Source: CALBPI01 sp039033995
GTDB lineage: Bacteria > Pseudomonadota > Gammaproteobacteria > Steroidobacterales > Woeseiaceae
DNA length: 64,000 nucleotides
Direction of reading: 5' to 3'
Assembly: GCA_039033995.1 (NCBI GenBank)
Contig: JBCCBP010000014.1
Location: forward strand, 1-64,000
A program made the position numbers and the translations under genes. The notes beneath the pieces were generated by a model. It ran no database searches and was not told where the DNA came from. It saw only the letters and a program-made list of their open reading frames with translations. Within the stretch, counting starts at the first letter, position 1, and each line of letters starts with the position of its first letter. Shown here one piece after another: positions 18,042 through 26,209 of the stretch.

Positions 18042-18075
18042 TGTCAACTTTAGCGTACGTCTAATTTGGTTGACA
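18042..18075. promoter_or_regulatory. Two overlapping near-consensus PpsR sites in the bchF-aerR promoter region
   Basis: Two 18-mers, TGTCAACTTTAGCGTACG (18042-18059) and CGTCTAATTTGGTTGACA (18058-18075), each match TGTC-N10-GACA with one mismatch in the distal ACA or TGT and share two bases. Together they form a TGTCAA...TTGACA inverted arrangement. They lie about 90 bp upstream of bchF and 100 bp upstream of aerR, so the regulators could feed back on their own operon and on the bch operon. Inferred by consensus. Confidence 0.5.
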
Positions 18076-18173
18076 TCGCGTGGGGATTTAGGTCTACTGG
18101 AACCTGCCGGAAAGTGTGATGTTATTATCGTTTTGCTGCCTAAAAACGCAGCGATTCGGGGATAACTACAGCG

Positions 18174-19049
18174 ATGGCCAGTGAACACGGCAAACATCAC
18201 CTTTCGAGGCTGCTCGAGCGATTATTGAGCATAAAGCGGCGCATGCTCGCGCGCAGTCCGACGGCGACAACCGAAGAACTCGCCGCTCTTCCAATATTGA
18301 TTGAAAACGAGATAATCCCCAGGCTGCAGATGACCTTCTCGACACCACAATCCGATGCCTTGCCATTGCCGAGCGAAGAGCGGGTGCCGGAGTATGATAC
18401 GGAAGGCTTCGTGACAGCCCTGCTGTCAGACGAACCTGACAATGCACACCAATACATTACCGACCTGGTGGCGAGCGAACATTCATTGTCGCAGATCTAC
18501 ACCCACCTGCTGACACCAGCTGCGAGACGTCTCGGGGTGATGTGGGAAGACGATCTTTGTAGCTTTGCCAACGTCACCATTGCCATCACAAAGATACGGC
18601 ACATCTTTATCTCAACCGCACCGCCGTTCCCGATCCACCAGATCGACGAGCCGGCAGACCCGCCGAGCATCTTGTTAACGACAGTGCCCGGCGAGCAACA
18701 TACTTTTGGTCTCTATCTGATCGTAGAGACCTTCCGCGAGGCTGGCTGGACGGTCTGGTCCGGCACACCACGGTCGACTCAGGAATTGACTGATCTGGTG
18801 GCACGTGAGCACTACGATATCGTAGGGATCTCCGTGGTCGCCACACGCAACATACCGGCGGCCGTTGAGGCTGTCGAGAATATCCGCGTCAACTCGGCGA
18901 ATCAGGACATTCGCGTCATGCTCGGCGGTCGCATCGCCCAAGCCAACCCTGAATCACTGAATCAGGTTGAAGCCGATCTATTGATCACCGATGTTACGAA
19001 CGTTATTGCACTCGCCGAAAGCATACTCGTCAGGGGACGGCGAGCATGA
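18174..19049 (+). CDS. aerR: AerR/PpaA-type B12-binding regulator
   Basis: A 291-residue protein with an N-terminal helical half and a C-terminal cobalamin-binding (B12-2) domain. VPGEQHTFGLY places the candidate cobalamin-ligand His at residue 176, and GVMWEDDLCSFANVTIAITK supplies the W..D...F..VT signature of the helical module. AerR/PpaA proteins bind adenosyl- or hydroxocobalamin in a light-dependent way and modulate PpsR/CrtJ at photosynthesis promoters. It is immediately upstream of ppsR, in the usual position after bchF in reverse. The name ppaA would be equally valid. Confidence 0.88.
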   Translation: MASEHGKHHLSRLLERLLSIKRRMLARSPTATTEELAALPILIENEIIPRLQMTFSTPQSDALPLPSEERVPEYDTEGFVTALLSDEPDNAHQYITDLVASEHSLSQIYTHLLTPAARRLGVMWEDDLCSFANVTIAITKIRHIFISTAPPFPIHQIDEPADPPSILLTTVPGEQHTFGLYLIVETFREAGWTVWSGTPRSTQELTDLVAREHYDIVGISVVATRNIPAAVEAVENIRVNSANQDIRVMLGGRIAQANPESLNQVEADLLITDVTNVIALAESILVRGRRA

Positions 19050-19101
19050 CGACGCGGCACTCTCATTTTCCAATGCGGGAACCAATGCCGGAGCACCCGA
19101 C

Positions 19102-20526
19102 ATGATTCCATTTAAGACCACCCAAAGCGCGCTGCGCGAGCTTAGCCACGATTCGATCGCCACTCTGATCGGTGCGTCGCACGATATAACACTCGTAATG
19201 AACGGTGATGGCATCATCATCGATGTTGCTTACGGCGGTGACCGTCCGCTCGCCAACATCGGCGACAATTGGGTGGGCAAATCCTGGATCGACACGGTCA
19301 CGGACGAGAGTCGCACGAAAATAGAACGATTACTTGAGGCAGCAGACGCCGAGCCCAATGAGAGGCGCTGGCGACAAGTCAACCATCCAGCCCAAACCCG
19401 AACCGACGTACCGATCCTGTATCTCGCCATCTCGGCCGGCAACAGCGACATGATTCTCGCAATCGGCAAAGACCTGCGCACTATCTCCGATATGCAGCAG
19501 CAGCTGCTCGACATGCAGCATTCGATCGAAAGCGAATACACCCGCTTACAACAGGCGGAAATGCGTTACCGCATTCTGTTCCAGACAACCGGTGAAGCCA
19601 TAGCGATTGTCGACCCATCGACCGGCAAAATTCTCGAGGCCAACCCGGCGGCGGCCACGTTGCTCGGCGAAAAAGTCCCTCGAATGATTGGCCGTAACTT
19701 CCTCGGCAGCTTCGCTGAAGAAACTCACCAAGCTATCGACGATATGCTCGGTACCGTTCGAGCGACCGGCAAGGAAGGCCGCATCCAAGCAAAAATTGCG
19801 CAGGAAGATCGCGATGTGTGGGTCTCAGCAGTGCAACTGCGACGCGACAACTCGCAGCTTTATATGGTGCGTTTGCTGAGTGACGACAATGCACGAGCGG
19901 ATCGATTGCAAAACAATCACGACCGAATGCTGCTCGACTTGCTGGAGCGTTCAACCGACGGTGTCGTGATCACCGATCACAGCGGACAAATCGTCACCGC
20001 GAATCATGCTTTTCTCGACCTCTGTCAGGTTGCCTCAGAATTCCAGCTGCATAACCAACCATTGGACCAATGGATTGGCCGTCCCGGCGTGGACGTTAAC
20101 GTCTTGCGAAAAAATCTTTTGCAGCGCGGTCAGGTACGACAGTTTTTTACGCTGTTGAATGTCGAATACGGCGCACCCGTAGATATCGAACTCTCTGCGG
20201 TCGCGCTTGGCGGCGAAGCCAACCCGCACTACGGCTACATTGTGCGTCGCGTTTTGCGGCAAGCCGAAGGCGGCAACCTGCTGGACGAAGGCAAGACGCT
20301 ACCCGAGTCTGTTGAGAAGATGACCGAACTGGTCGGCCGTGTACCATTGAAAGACCTGGTACGCGAAACCACCGACATCATCGAGAAAATGTGCATCGAA
20401 ACCGCACTGAAAACCACGGGTGATAATCGCGCCTCCGCTGCGGACATTCTGGGGCTCAGCCGCCAGAGTCTGTATGTCAAGCTAAGACGACATGGCCTGG
20501 GTAACGACGACTCAAGCAACGACTAA
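19102..20526 (+). CDS. ppsR: PpsR/CrtJ, PAS-domain photosynthesis repressor
   Basis: A 474-residue transcription factor: N-terminal PAS-like domain (1-125), a glutamine-rich helix (MQQQLLDMQHSIESEY, 131-146), two more PAS domains (about 155-265 and 275-390) and a C-terminal Fis-type helix-turn-helix (RASAADILGLSRQSLYVKLR). It should bind the TGT-N12-ACA boxes in this cluster. Start is the ATG at 19102 with CCGGAG upstream; a longer in-frame extension would overlap aerR. Cysteines are at 308 and 431; Cys431 fits the redox cysteine next to the HTH (Cys424 in Rhodobacter sphaeroides), but no Cys is found near the position expected for the second one (Cys251). Confidence 0.93.
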   Translation: MIPFKTTQSALRELSHDSIATLIGASHDITLVMNGDGIIIDVAYGGDRPLANIGDNWVGKSWIDTVTDESRTKIERLLEAADAEPNERRWRQVNHPAQTRTDVPILYLAISAGNSDMILAIGKDLRTISDMQQQLLDMQHSIESEYTRLQQAEMRYRILFQTTGEAIAIVDPSTGKILEANPAAATLLGEKVPRMIGRNFLGSFAEETHQAIDDMLGTVRATGKEGRIQAKIAQEDRDVWVSAVQLRRDNSQLYMVRLLSDDNARADRLQNNHDRMLLDLLERSTDGVVITDHSGQIVTANHAFLDLCQVASEFQLHNQPLDQWIGRPGVDVNVLRKNLLQRGQVRQFFTLLNVEYGAPVDIELSAVALGGEANPHYGYIVRRVLRQAEGGNLLDEGKTLPESVEKMTELVGRVPLKDLVRETTDIIEKMCIETALKTTGDNRASAADILGLSRQSLYVKLRRHGLGNDDSSND

Positions 20527-20588
20527 AAACCATCGGTCCCGAGATTTGCGCGGATTGTCAAAATTCTGCCTAGATCCGAAAAATCTTC

Positions 20589-20631
20589 TGTCTAGTTTCA
20601 TTGACAAATAAGCTGTCGCTTTTAGTTGACG
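20589..20631. promoter_or_regulatory. Tandem PpsR operator upstream of bchG
   Basis: TGTCTAGTTTCATTGACA (20589-20606) is a perfect TGT-N12-ACA site and TGTCGCTTTTAGTTGACG (20614-20631) matches with one mismatch. The 7-bp spacing is the classical tandem arrangement for cooperative PpsR/CrtJ binding. They lie 31-73 bp before the bchG ATG and follow ppsR, so they should repress bchG-pucC-like-bchP-tspO under oxygen or light. The strongest operator in the window by match. Confidence 0.75.
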
Positions 20632-20661
20632 CTTATCAGTAGCAGGTATACGGTGTCAACT

Positions 20662-21567
20662 ATGAGTGACGCGTCCCTGCAACGCCTTGAACATCATCCG
20701 CCACTATGGCTGTCCGGGCTAGAGCTGTTAAAGCCGGTGACCTGGTTTCCACCCATGTGGGCGTTTGCTTGTGGCGTTGTCGCCTCCGGCGTTTCCATTT
20801 CGGCACGCTGGCAATTTCTGGTCGGCGGCGTTCTGTTGGCAGGCCCATTTCTCTGTGGCACGAGCCAGGTCGTTAACGATTGGTTTGATCGTCACGTCGA
20901 CGCACTCAACCAACCGGATCGCCCGATTCCGTCCGGCCGCATTCCGGGTCGCTGGGGGCTGTATCTGGCCGTCATCTGGTCCGTGTTGTCGATGCTGGTC
21001 GCAAGCTTGCTCGGCCAATGGGTATTTGCTGCATCATCCGTCGGTTTGCTACTTGCGTGGGTCTACAGCGCACCGCCGCTGCGCCTCAAGCGCAACGGCT
21101 GGTTTGGCAACGCGGCAGTGGGTATCTGCTACGAGAGCCTACCGTGGTTTACCGCAGTGGCCGCAATGACTGGCCTGCAACCGGATCTGCGCAATGTGCT
21201 GGTGTTGCTGTGTTACGGATTCGGGGCCCACGGCATCATGACACTGAACGATTTCAAATCGATAGATGGCGATCGAGCGATGGGCTTGAAATCCATACCC
21301 GCATTGTATGGCCCGGCCAATGCTGCACGCCTTGCCTGTGTGATGATGGCCTTACCGCAAGCCGTCGTCATCACGCTACTTTGGCAGTGGCAGTTGCCTG
21401 GGTACGCGCTTGGCGTAGGCATCGTACTGCTCGGTCAGTGCATGCTGATGCCGCGACTGCTGTCCAACCCGCTGCGCTACGCACCGTGGTATAACGCGAC
21501 CGGCATCGCGCTGTACGTCAGCGGCATGATGATCTCCGCGTTTGCGCTGCGAGGCCTCATCGCATGA
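20662..21567 (+). CDS. bchG: BchG, bacteriochlorophyll synthase
   Basis: A 301-residue UbiA-type prenyltransferase that esterifies bacteriochlorophyllide with geranylgeranyl diphosphate. The diphosphate-binding Asp motif is NDWFDRHVDALNQPDRPIPS (from about residue 73), and the second is NDFKSIDGDRAMGLKSIP. About eight or nine spans. ATG at 20662 chosen over an upstream in-frame ATG at 20626 that falls inside the PpsR operator. The next gene starts with an ATGA overlap. Confidence 0.94.
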   Translation: MSDASLQRLEHHPPLWLSGLELLKPVTWFPPMWAFACGVVASGVSISARWQFLVGGVLLAGPFLCGTSQVVNDWFDRHVDALNQPDRPIPSGRIPGRWGLYLAVIWSVLSMLVASLLGQWVFAASSVGLLLAWVYSAPPLRLKRNGWFGNAAVGICYESLPWFTAVAAMTGLQPDLRNVLVLLCYGFGAHGIMTLNDFKSIDGDRAMGLKSIPALYGPANAARLACVMMALPQAVVITLLWQWQLPGYALGVGIVLLGQCMLMPRLLSNPLRYAPWYNATGIALYVSGMMISAFALRGLIA

Positions 21568-22889
21568 GAGGGCTGACCTGGTTTGGTATCGCACGCCTCG
21601 GCGCGGTGCAAATGTCGCTTGGCGCGATCTTTGTACTCATGACCTCTCTTATCAATCGGGTCATTGCGGTCGAGCTCGCCTTACCCGCGGCGTTTGCCGG
21701 CGCACTGATCGGCATCCACTACGCCATGCAATTGCTCCGACCTCATTTCGGACACGGCTCTGACAGCGGCGGCAAACGCACACCGTGGATCATTGGTGGC
21801 ATGTTGACACTCGCCATCGGCGGTACATTGGCCGCCGTTGCCACGGCAACGATGGCCACTCAACTGGTACTCGGCCTGTGCCTGGCGATCCTCGCGTTCA
21901 TCCTCGTGGGTGCAGGCGTCGGCGCTGCTGGCACATCGCTGTTGGTTCTGATCGCGGCCAAAGTCGACCCATCGCGGCGCGCTGCAGCCGCTTGCATCAC
22001 GTGGGTGATGATGATCGCCGGATTCATCATTACTACGGCCACGGTCGAGCAGACGCTCGTCCCGTTCTCTCTCGCCAGAATGCAACAACTTGTCGCTATG
22101 ATCTGTGCTGGCGCCTTCTGTTTTAGTGTGCTGGCGGTGATCGGGATAGAACAACGCTTCCAGGACATCGGCGACAACAAGACCGCAGGTAGCGAGCCAA
22201 CATCGTTTGGCGTCGCGCTCAAACAAGTGCTGTCTGAACCGGAGACCCGCTTGTTCGCGGCATTTGTCACCCTCTCAATGTTCGCCTACGGACTGCAGGA
22301 TCTGGTGCTGGAGCCGTTTGGCGGCGCCATACTCGGTATGTCCCCCGCAGAGTCCACCGGGCTCAGCAAGCAACACAATATGGGTGTGCTGCTCGGCATG
22401 ATCAGCATGGGATTTGCCGGCAGCCGATTGCCGCACGCGTTACGACATGGCGCCGCAGCCGGGTGTTTTGCGTCGGCACTGTGTCTTGCCGGTCTGATGA
22501 TGTCGCCATCGGCACAATCCGCCTTCCAGGTAACTGCCAACGTGTTCCTGTTGGGGCTTGCCAACGGTGTATTTGCGGTCGCCGCTATCGGCAGCATGAT
22601 GCAGCTCGTGAGCCAGGGCAATGCCGGTCGCCAGGGTGTCCGCATGGGCGTCTGGGGCAGCGCGCAAGCGATTGCCATGGGCGCGGGCTCCATCATCGGT
22701 ACGTTGCTGGTCGACCTCGCGCGAATTGTCAGCGGTGAGGTTACCCTCGCCTATCTCAGCGTGTTCGCGCTACAAACGGCATTGTTCATAGTGTCCGCAC
22801 TACTGGCCTTGCGCATTCGTACAACCCCGAAATCCCGCCGTGAGACGCCTGTGATGCTGACCGGCGGCGATGCTGGACTGGAGTCCTGA
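21564..22889 (+). CDS. PucC-family membrane protein between bchG and bchP (Bch2/ORF428 type)
   Basis: A 441-residue, 12-span MFS-type protein of the PucC/LhaA group; LRPHFGHGSDSGGKRTPWI and LQDLVLEPFGGAILGM are typical. In purple bacteria a PucC-like gene (ORF428, sometimes called bch2) sits between bchG and bchP, as here. It is thought to help deliver or store bacteriochlorophyll during antenna assembly; the exact role is not firmly known. Overlaps bchG by ATGA; bchP follows by one base. Confidence 0.88.
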   Translation: MRGLTWFGIARLGAVQMSLGAIFVLMTSLINRVIAVELALPAAFAGALIGIHYAMQLLRPHFGHGSDSGGKRTPWIIGGMLTLAIGGTLAAVATATMATQLVLGLCLAILAFILVGAGVGAAGTSLLVLIAAKVDPSRRAAAACITWVMMIAGFIITTATVEQTLVPFSLARMQQLVAMICAGAFCFSVLAVIGIEQRFQDIGDNKTAGSEPTSFGVALKQVLSEPETRLFAAFVTLSMFAYGLQDLVLEPFGGAILGMSPAESTGLSKQHNMGVLLGMISMGFAGSRLPHALRHGAAAGCFASALCLAGLMMSPSAQSAFQVTANVFLLGLANGVFAVAAIGSMMQLVSQGNAGRQGVRMGVWGSAQAIAMGAGSIIGTLLVDLARIVSGEVTLAYLSVFALQTALFIVSALLALRIRTTPKSRRETPVMLTGGDAGLES

Positions 22890-22890
22890 T

Positions 22891-24069
22891 ATGGAACACT
22901 TTGATGTGGTCGTTGTAGGTGGTGGCCCCACCGGCGCCACCGCCGCACATGATCTCGCCCGCGAAGGTCGACGCGTCTTATTGCTGGACAAACGCGGTCG
23001 AATCAAACCCTGCGGCGGCGCGATACCGCCAATCCTCGTGCGGGAATTCGATATCCCGGAATACATGCTGGAGGCTAAGGTCACTGACGCAAGGATGATC
23101 TCCCCGACAAACCAAAAGGTCGACATGTCGGTCGGTGGTTGGGTCGGCATGGTCGACCGGTGCGAATTCGATGAATGGCTGCGAACGCGCGCGGCGAGCG
23201 CGGGCGCGACCCGCATCGATGCCACAGTCAGCAGTGTTGACAGCGAGCCGGGCCGCAAAGCACGTGTGAGCTTCACCGAAAAAGATAGCGGCGAGATGCG
23301 CGAAGTCGAAGCCGACTATGTCATCGGCGCCGACGGTGCTCGCTCGAAGATCGCGCGTCAGTGCATCCCGAAAGCTGACAAGATTCCACACGTCTTCGCA
23401 TACCACGAAATTGTACGTTCGCCGAAAACTGTGACCGACGAGTTCAACCCGACGCGCTGCGACGTCTACTATCAGGGCGATGTCTCTCCGGATTTCTATG
23501 GTTGGGTGTTCCCGCACGGCGAAAAGACCAGTGTTGGCATGGGTAGCGCACATCAAGGTTACTCGCTGCGCAATGCGACGACACTGCTTCGCGAGCGCGC
23601 AGGTCTGACCGACGCTGAGACAATCCGCACGGAGGGCGCACCGATTCCGCTGCGCCCGATGAAGCGCTGGGATAATGGCCGCGACGTGATCGTCGCCGGG
23701 GACGCCGCGGGTGTCGTCGCACCCGCGTCTGGCGAAGGCATCTATTATGCGATGCTGACTGGGCGTTTGGCTGCGGGGGCCGTTGCACAGGCCATCGATA
23801 CTGAAGATGCCAGCGCGCTGCGTTATGCTCGCAAACGTTTCCGTCGCCAGCATGGCCGGGTGTTCTTTATCCTCGGCCTCCTGCAGAAATTCTGGTACTC
23901 GAGCGACAAACGACGCGAGAAATTCGTGAAGATCTGTCGCGACCCGGATGTGCAACACCTGACCTGGGAAGCCTACATGAACAAGAAGCTCGTCCGCGCT
24001 AAACCAGTCGCGCATGTACGTATCTTCTTCAAAGATCTCGCTCACCTGATCGGCTTGGCGCCGCGATGA
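22891..24069 (+). CDS. bchP: BchP, geranylgeranyl diphosphate/bacteriochlorophyll reductase
   Basis: A 392-residue FAD-dependent reductase that saturates the geranylgeranyl tail of bacteriochlorophyll to phytyl. N-terminal dinucleotide motif VVVGGGPTGATAAHDLAREG and the later GDAAGVVAPASGEGIYYAM are intact. I used ATG 22891, one base after the preceding stop; an in-frame ATG at 22870 lies inside the upstream gene. Followed by tspO with an ATGA overlap. Confidence 0.94.
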   Translation: MEHFDVVVVGGGPTGATAAHDLAREGRRVLLLDKRGRIKPCGGAIPPILVREFDIPEYMLEAKVTDARMISPTNQKVDMSVGGWVGMVDRCEFDEWLRTRAASAGATRIDATVSSVDSEPGRKARVSFTEKDSGEMREVEADYVIGADGARSKIARQCIPKADKIPHVFAYHEIVRSPKTVTDEFNPTRCDVYYQGDVSPDFYGWVFPHGEKTSVGMGSAHQGYSLRNATTLLRERAGLTDAETIRTEGAPIPLRPMKRWDNGRDVIVAGDAAGVVAPASGEGIYYAMLTGRLAAGAVAQAIDTEDASALRYARKRFRRQHGRVFFILGLLQKFWYSSDKRREKFVKICRDPDVQHLTWEAYMNKKLVRAKPVAHVRIFFKDLAHLIGLAPR

Positions 24070-24557
24070 CCGTAGCGCAGTCTCTGCGCACACCTTCGCT
24101 CTGGATTGCCCTCGCTGTCGCTTTTGTCGTCGGCGCTGTCGGCGGTGCATTGACGCCGATCGGCGACTGGTATCGCGCACTCGTAAAACCCGCCTTCCAA
24201 CCACCGGACTGGGCCTTCGGCCCGGCCTGGACGGTCATATTTCTGCTTACCGCCTACAGCGCGCATCGGTTGTGGGAGGCCAACCAAGCCGGCAGCAGCG
24301 AACGACGTCAGTTGCTTGCACTGGTACTGTTTAACGCGCTGCTAAATGTTGGTTGGAGCTTCTTGTTCTTCACGCAGCGCAGGCCGGATATTGCGCTTTA
24401 CGAAGCGTTTGTACTGCTGCTTTCTGTGTTGCTGCTCATCATCGCACCAAGCCGGAAACTACCGCGCATCCGATGGCTGCTCGCTCCCTACGCAGCGTGG
24501 GTCTGTTTTGCGATCACACTCAACGCAGCCATTGTCCAACTGAACGCACCTTTCTGA
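24066..24557 (+). CDS. tspO: TspO/MBR family tryptophan-rich sensory protein
   Basis: A 163-residue five-span membrane protein of the TspO/peripheral benzodiazepine receptor family (CrtK in older literature). Typical motif PAFQPPDWAFGPAWTVIFLL plus many tryptophans. In Rhodobacter it binds porphyrins and negatively affects photosynthesis gene expression in oxygen. It ends the bchG operon and is the right border of the photosynthesis cluster; the next gene is convergent with a 10-bp gap and no evident terminator. Confidence 0.93.
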   Translation: MTVAQSLRTPSLWIALAVAFVVGAVGGALTPIGDWYRALVKPAFQPPDWAFGPAWTVIFLLTAYSAHRLWEANQAGSSERRQLLALVLFNALLNVGWSFLFFTQRRPDIALYEAFVLLLSVLLLIIAPSRKLPRIRWLLAPYAAWVCFAITLNAAIVQLNAPF

Positions 24558-24567
24558 GCGCGTCAGG

Positions 24568-25242
24568 CTAGCCTCGCTTGCGCCGATCCTGACGCCGGCG
24601 ATCCCTTGCTGGTCTTTCACTAGAACTCCGCCTGCAGTGGACCAGAAACTCGCACTGACCAACCAACCATAGCCAGTAACCGGATAACTCTGCGAATTCT
24701 TCAATCGCCACCTTAACCGTGCGCGAGTAATCGGCACCAAGCACACTCTGCCAAAACGGCGCATGGCCGAGAATATTCGCGTAGACCAGCAGCAGCGCAA
24801 TCGCTGCGATAATCAACGCGAGGCTCGATGACGGTTGTATGCGCACCATTGCCACGGCGAGCGAGCGCGATCGCCGCATGATGTAGGTACCCGTCGCCAC
24901 TGCGATGAGCGCGACAAGCAATTGCCAGGCGTGGTCGATCAGGTAGTAATCAAGAAACAGGTCGAGTTCCCGCACGAGCGCGATCCCTGCGATCGCCAAT
25001 AACACGATCGCGAGTCCGGGATGATCGGGTTGATAGCGTATCGCAAGCAGACACAACAGGCCGATAACGAGCAATATCGCCACCTGCATCCATTCGATAA
25101 CCGAGTGCTCGCTGGTCCCATAGGTCGGCGCCATACGGCTTTCGGTCAGCAGGTTTAAATCGACACCCTGCAAAGCAGCCAACACCGGTCCGCCGATGAT
25201 GAACAGCAGTAACGCAAGGTAAGCCGTAAGCCGCGCAATCAT
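24568..25242 (-). CDS. Unknown integral membrane protein
   Basis: A 224-residue protein with about five or six hydrophobic spans and a highly basic C-terminus (RRSSSERPARDRRRQDRRKRG). Polar residues within or near helices stand out: HSVIEWMQ, VRELDLFLDYYLIDHAW and VAIEEFAELSGYW. No family recognised. Its ATG overlaps the stop of the upstream HExxH gene (ATGA), so the pair is probably one operon with lptE and leuS. It is convergent with tspO but oriented with the housekeeping block, so I place it outside the photosynthesis cluster. Confidence 0.75.
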   Translation of the reverse strand: MIARLTAYLALLLFIIGGPVLAALQGVDLNLLTESRMAPTYGTSEHSVIEWMQVAILLVIGLLCLLAIRYQPDHPGLAIVLLAIAGIALVRELDLFLDYYLIDHAWQLLVALIAVATGTYIMRRSRSLAVAMVRIQPSSSLALIIAAIALLLVYANILGHAPFWQSVLGADYSRTVKVAIEEFAELSGYWLWLVGQCEFLVHCRRSSSERPARDRRRQDRRKRG

Positions 25243-25730
25243 TCTGACCGCTCACCACCGAGCAGCCATTCGCCCAGACCATGCTGGCCCAGCCATCGAC
25301 GAGCATCGTCAGCATTGTTGCTAAACCACTGCGCGGTCGATCCGTCTGGAAAGCTATACCCCCAGGCGTCCATGTCATCGGCCAAACCGCGCCAGCCACG
25401 CGGATCGATGCGATCCGCGACACACAACTGCAAGTAGCAGACCGCTGCCTCCTCAAGATCGCAACCACCAGCGTCTCTCAAAATTGCGCCTCGCGCAGCG
25501 GCCGCCGCACAGATGGCATGACATGCCTCATGCAAAAATGAGTGCAACGGCGTATCGCCTCGGACATGAATCGTCTCGCCTTCGATGCCGGCTTCCGAAT
25601 CACCCCAGTAGCTTTGTGGGATAGCGACTCGTTGTGGATGCTGAGTTACATGCAAGCGATGCTGCTTCAAAAATCGTGCTATGCCAGCGGCAGAATGAGC
25701 ATCCGCCATCGCTTCAGCAAACGCGCGCAT
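25239..25730 (-). CDS. Putative HExxH metalloprotein, unknown
   Basis: A 163-residue soluble-looking protein with LHEACHAIC (His67-Glu68-x-x-His71), the zinc-binding HExxH pattern, and a Glu pair at 93-94 (DLEEAAVCYLQ) at a distance compatible with a gluzincin third ligand. No signal peptide or membrane span. Start is ATG 25730, overlapping the lptE stop (TGATG); a GTG one codon earlier is possible. Family not recognised; protease activity is only suggested by the motif. It sits where holA often follows lptE in Gammaproteobacteria, but is unrelated to HolA. Confidence 0.75.
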   Translation of the reverse strand: MRAFAEAMADAHSAAGIARFLKQHRLHVTQHPQRVAIPQSYWGDSEAGIEGETIHVRGDTPLHSFLHEACHAICAAAAARGAILRDAGGCDLEEAAVCYLQLCVADRIDPRGWRGLADDMDAWGYSFPDGSTAQWFSNNADDARRWLGQHGLGEWLLGGERSE

Positions 25731-26209
25731 CACTGCAATGACGACAGTTGGCGCATAATGCTGTCGACAAGGTCCTGAACGATGACCTCGCGCACCTGTT
25801 CCTCTTCGCGCACTTTGCCCAACACTTCAAATTCGTTCCAGACGTAATCGCGCGTCAGCGTGTCCGACGGCCGATCGATCAGTAATTCTTCATCGCGAAA
25901 GAACTGATAGTTGACGGTGTAGAACACTTCGTACTCACGCGGAATATTGCGCGCCGACACGGATAGAATTCGCTGCCCGCTTTGCACCGAGTTGATCACC
26001 AGCCGATTGCCCGAGTCGGCTTGCAAGGGGATGCCACGCTGCAGAAACTCCCGTTCCAATGCGAGATACAAATCACTGCGTGTGTCTTCGGCCTGCAGAT
26101 TCAGCGACTCTACAAAATTGGGCAATGGTGCCGGGCGCGCGAGCTGAAACCCGCAGCCGGTCAATGCGAGCAAAATAGCGAGGGTTGAGGCGCGCTCAAA
26201 CCACGACAT
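25730..26209 (-). CDS. lptE: LptE, LPS-assembly lipoprotein
   Basis: A 159-residue outer-membrane lipoprotein that plugs and stabilises the LptD translocon for lipopolysaccharide. Signal peptide with lipobox LTGC (LAILLALTGCGFQLARP), then the RlpB/LptE-like core including SVSARNIPREYEVFYTV and LTRDYVWNEFEVLGK. Start at ATG 26209 puts the signal peptide at the right length and overlaps leuS by 14 bp. The leuS-lptE pair is the classic gammaproteobacterial order. Confidence 0.9.
   Translation of the reverse strand: MSWFERASTLAILLALTGCGFQLARPAPLPNFVESLNLQAEDTRSDLYLALEREFLQRGIPLQADSGNRLVINSVQSGQRILSVSARNIPREYEVFYTVNYQFFRDEELLIDRPSDTLTRDYVWNEFEVLGKVREEEQVREVIVQDLVDSIMRQLSSLQ

Noticed and set aside
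22978..24204. Minus-strand open frame (408 codons) opposite bchP and tspO
   Set aside because: Antisense shadow of bchP; no recognisable domain and no ribosome-binding site.
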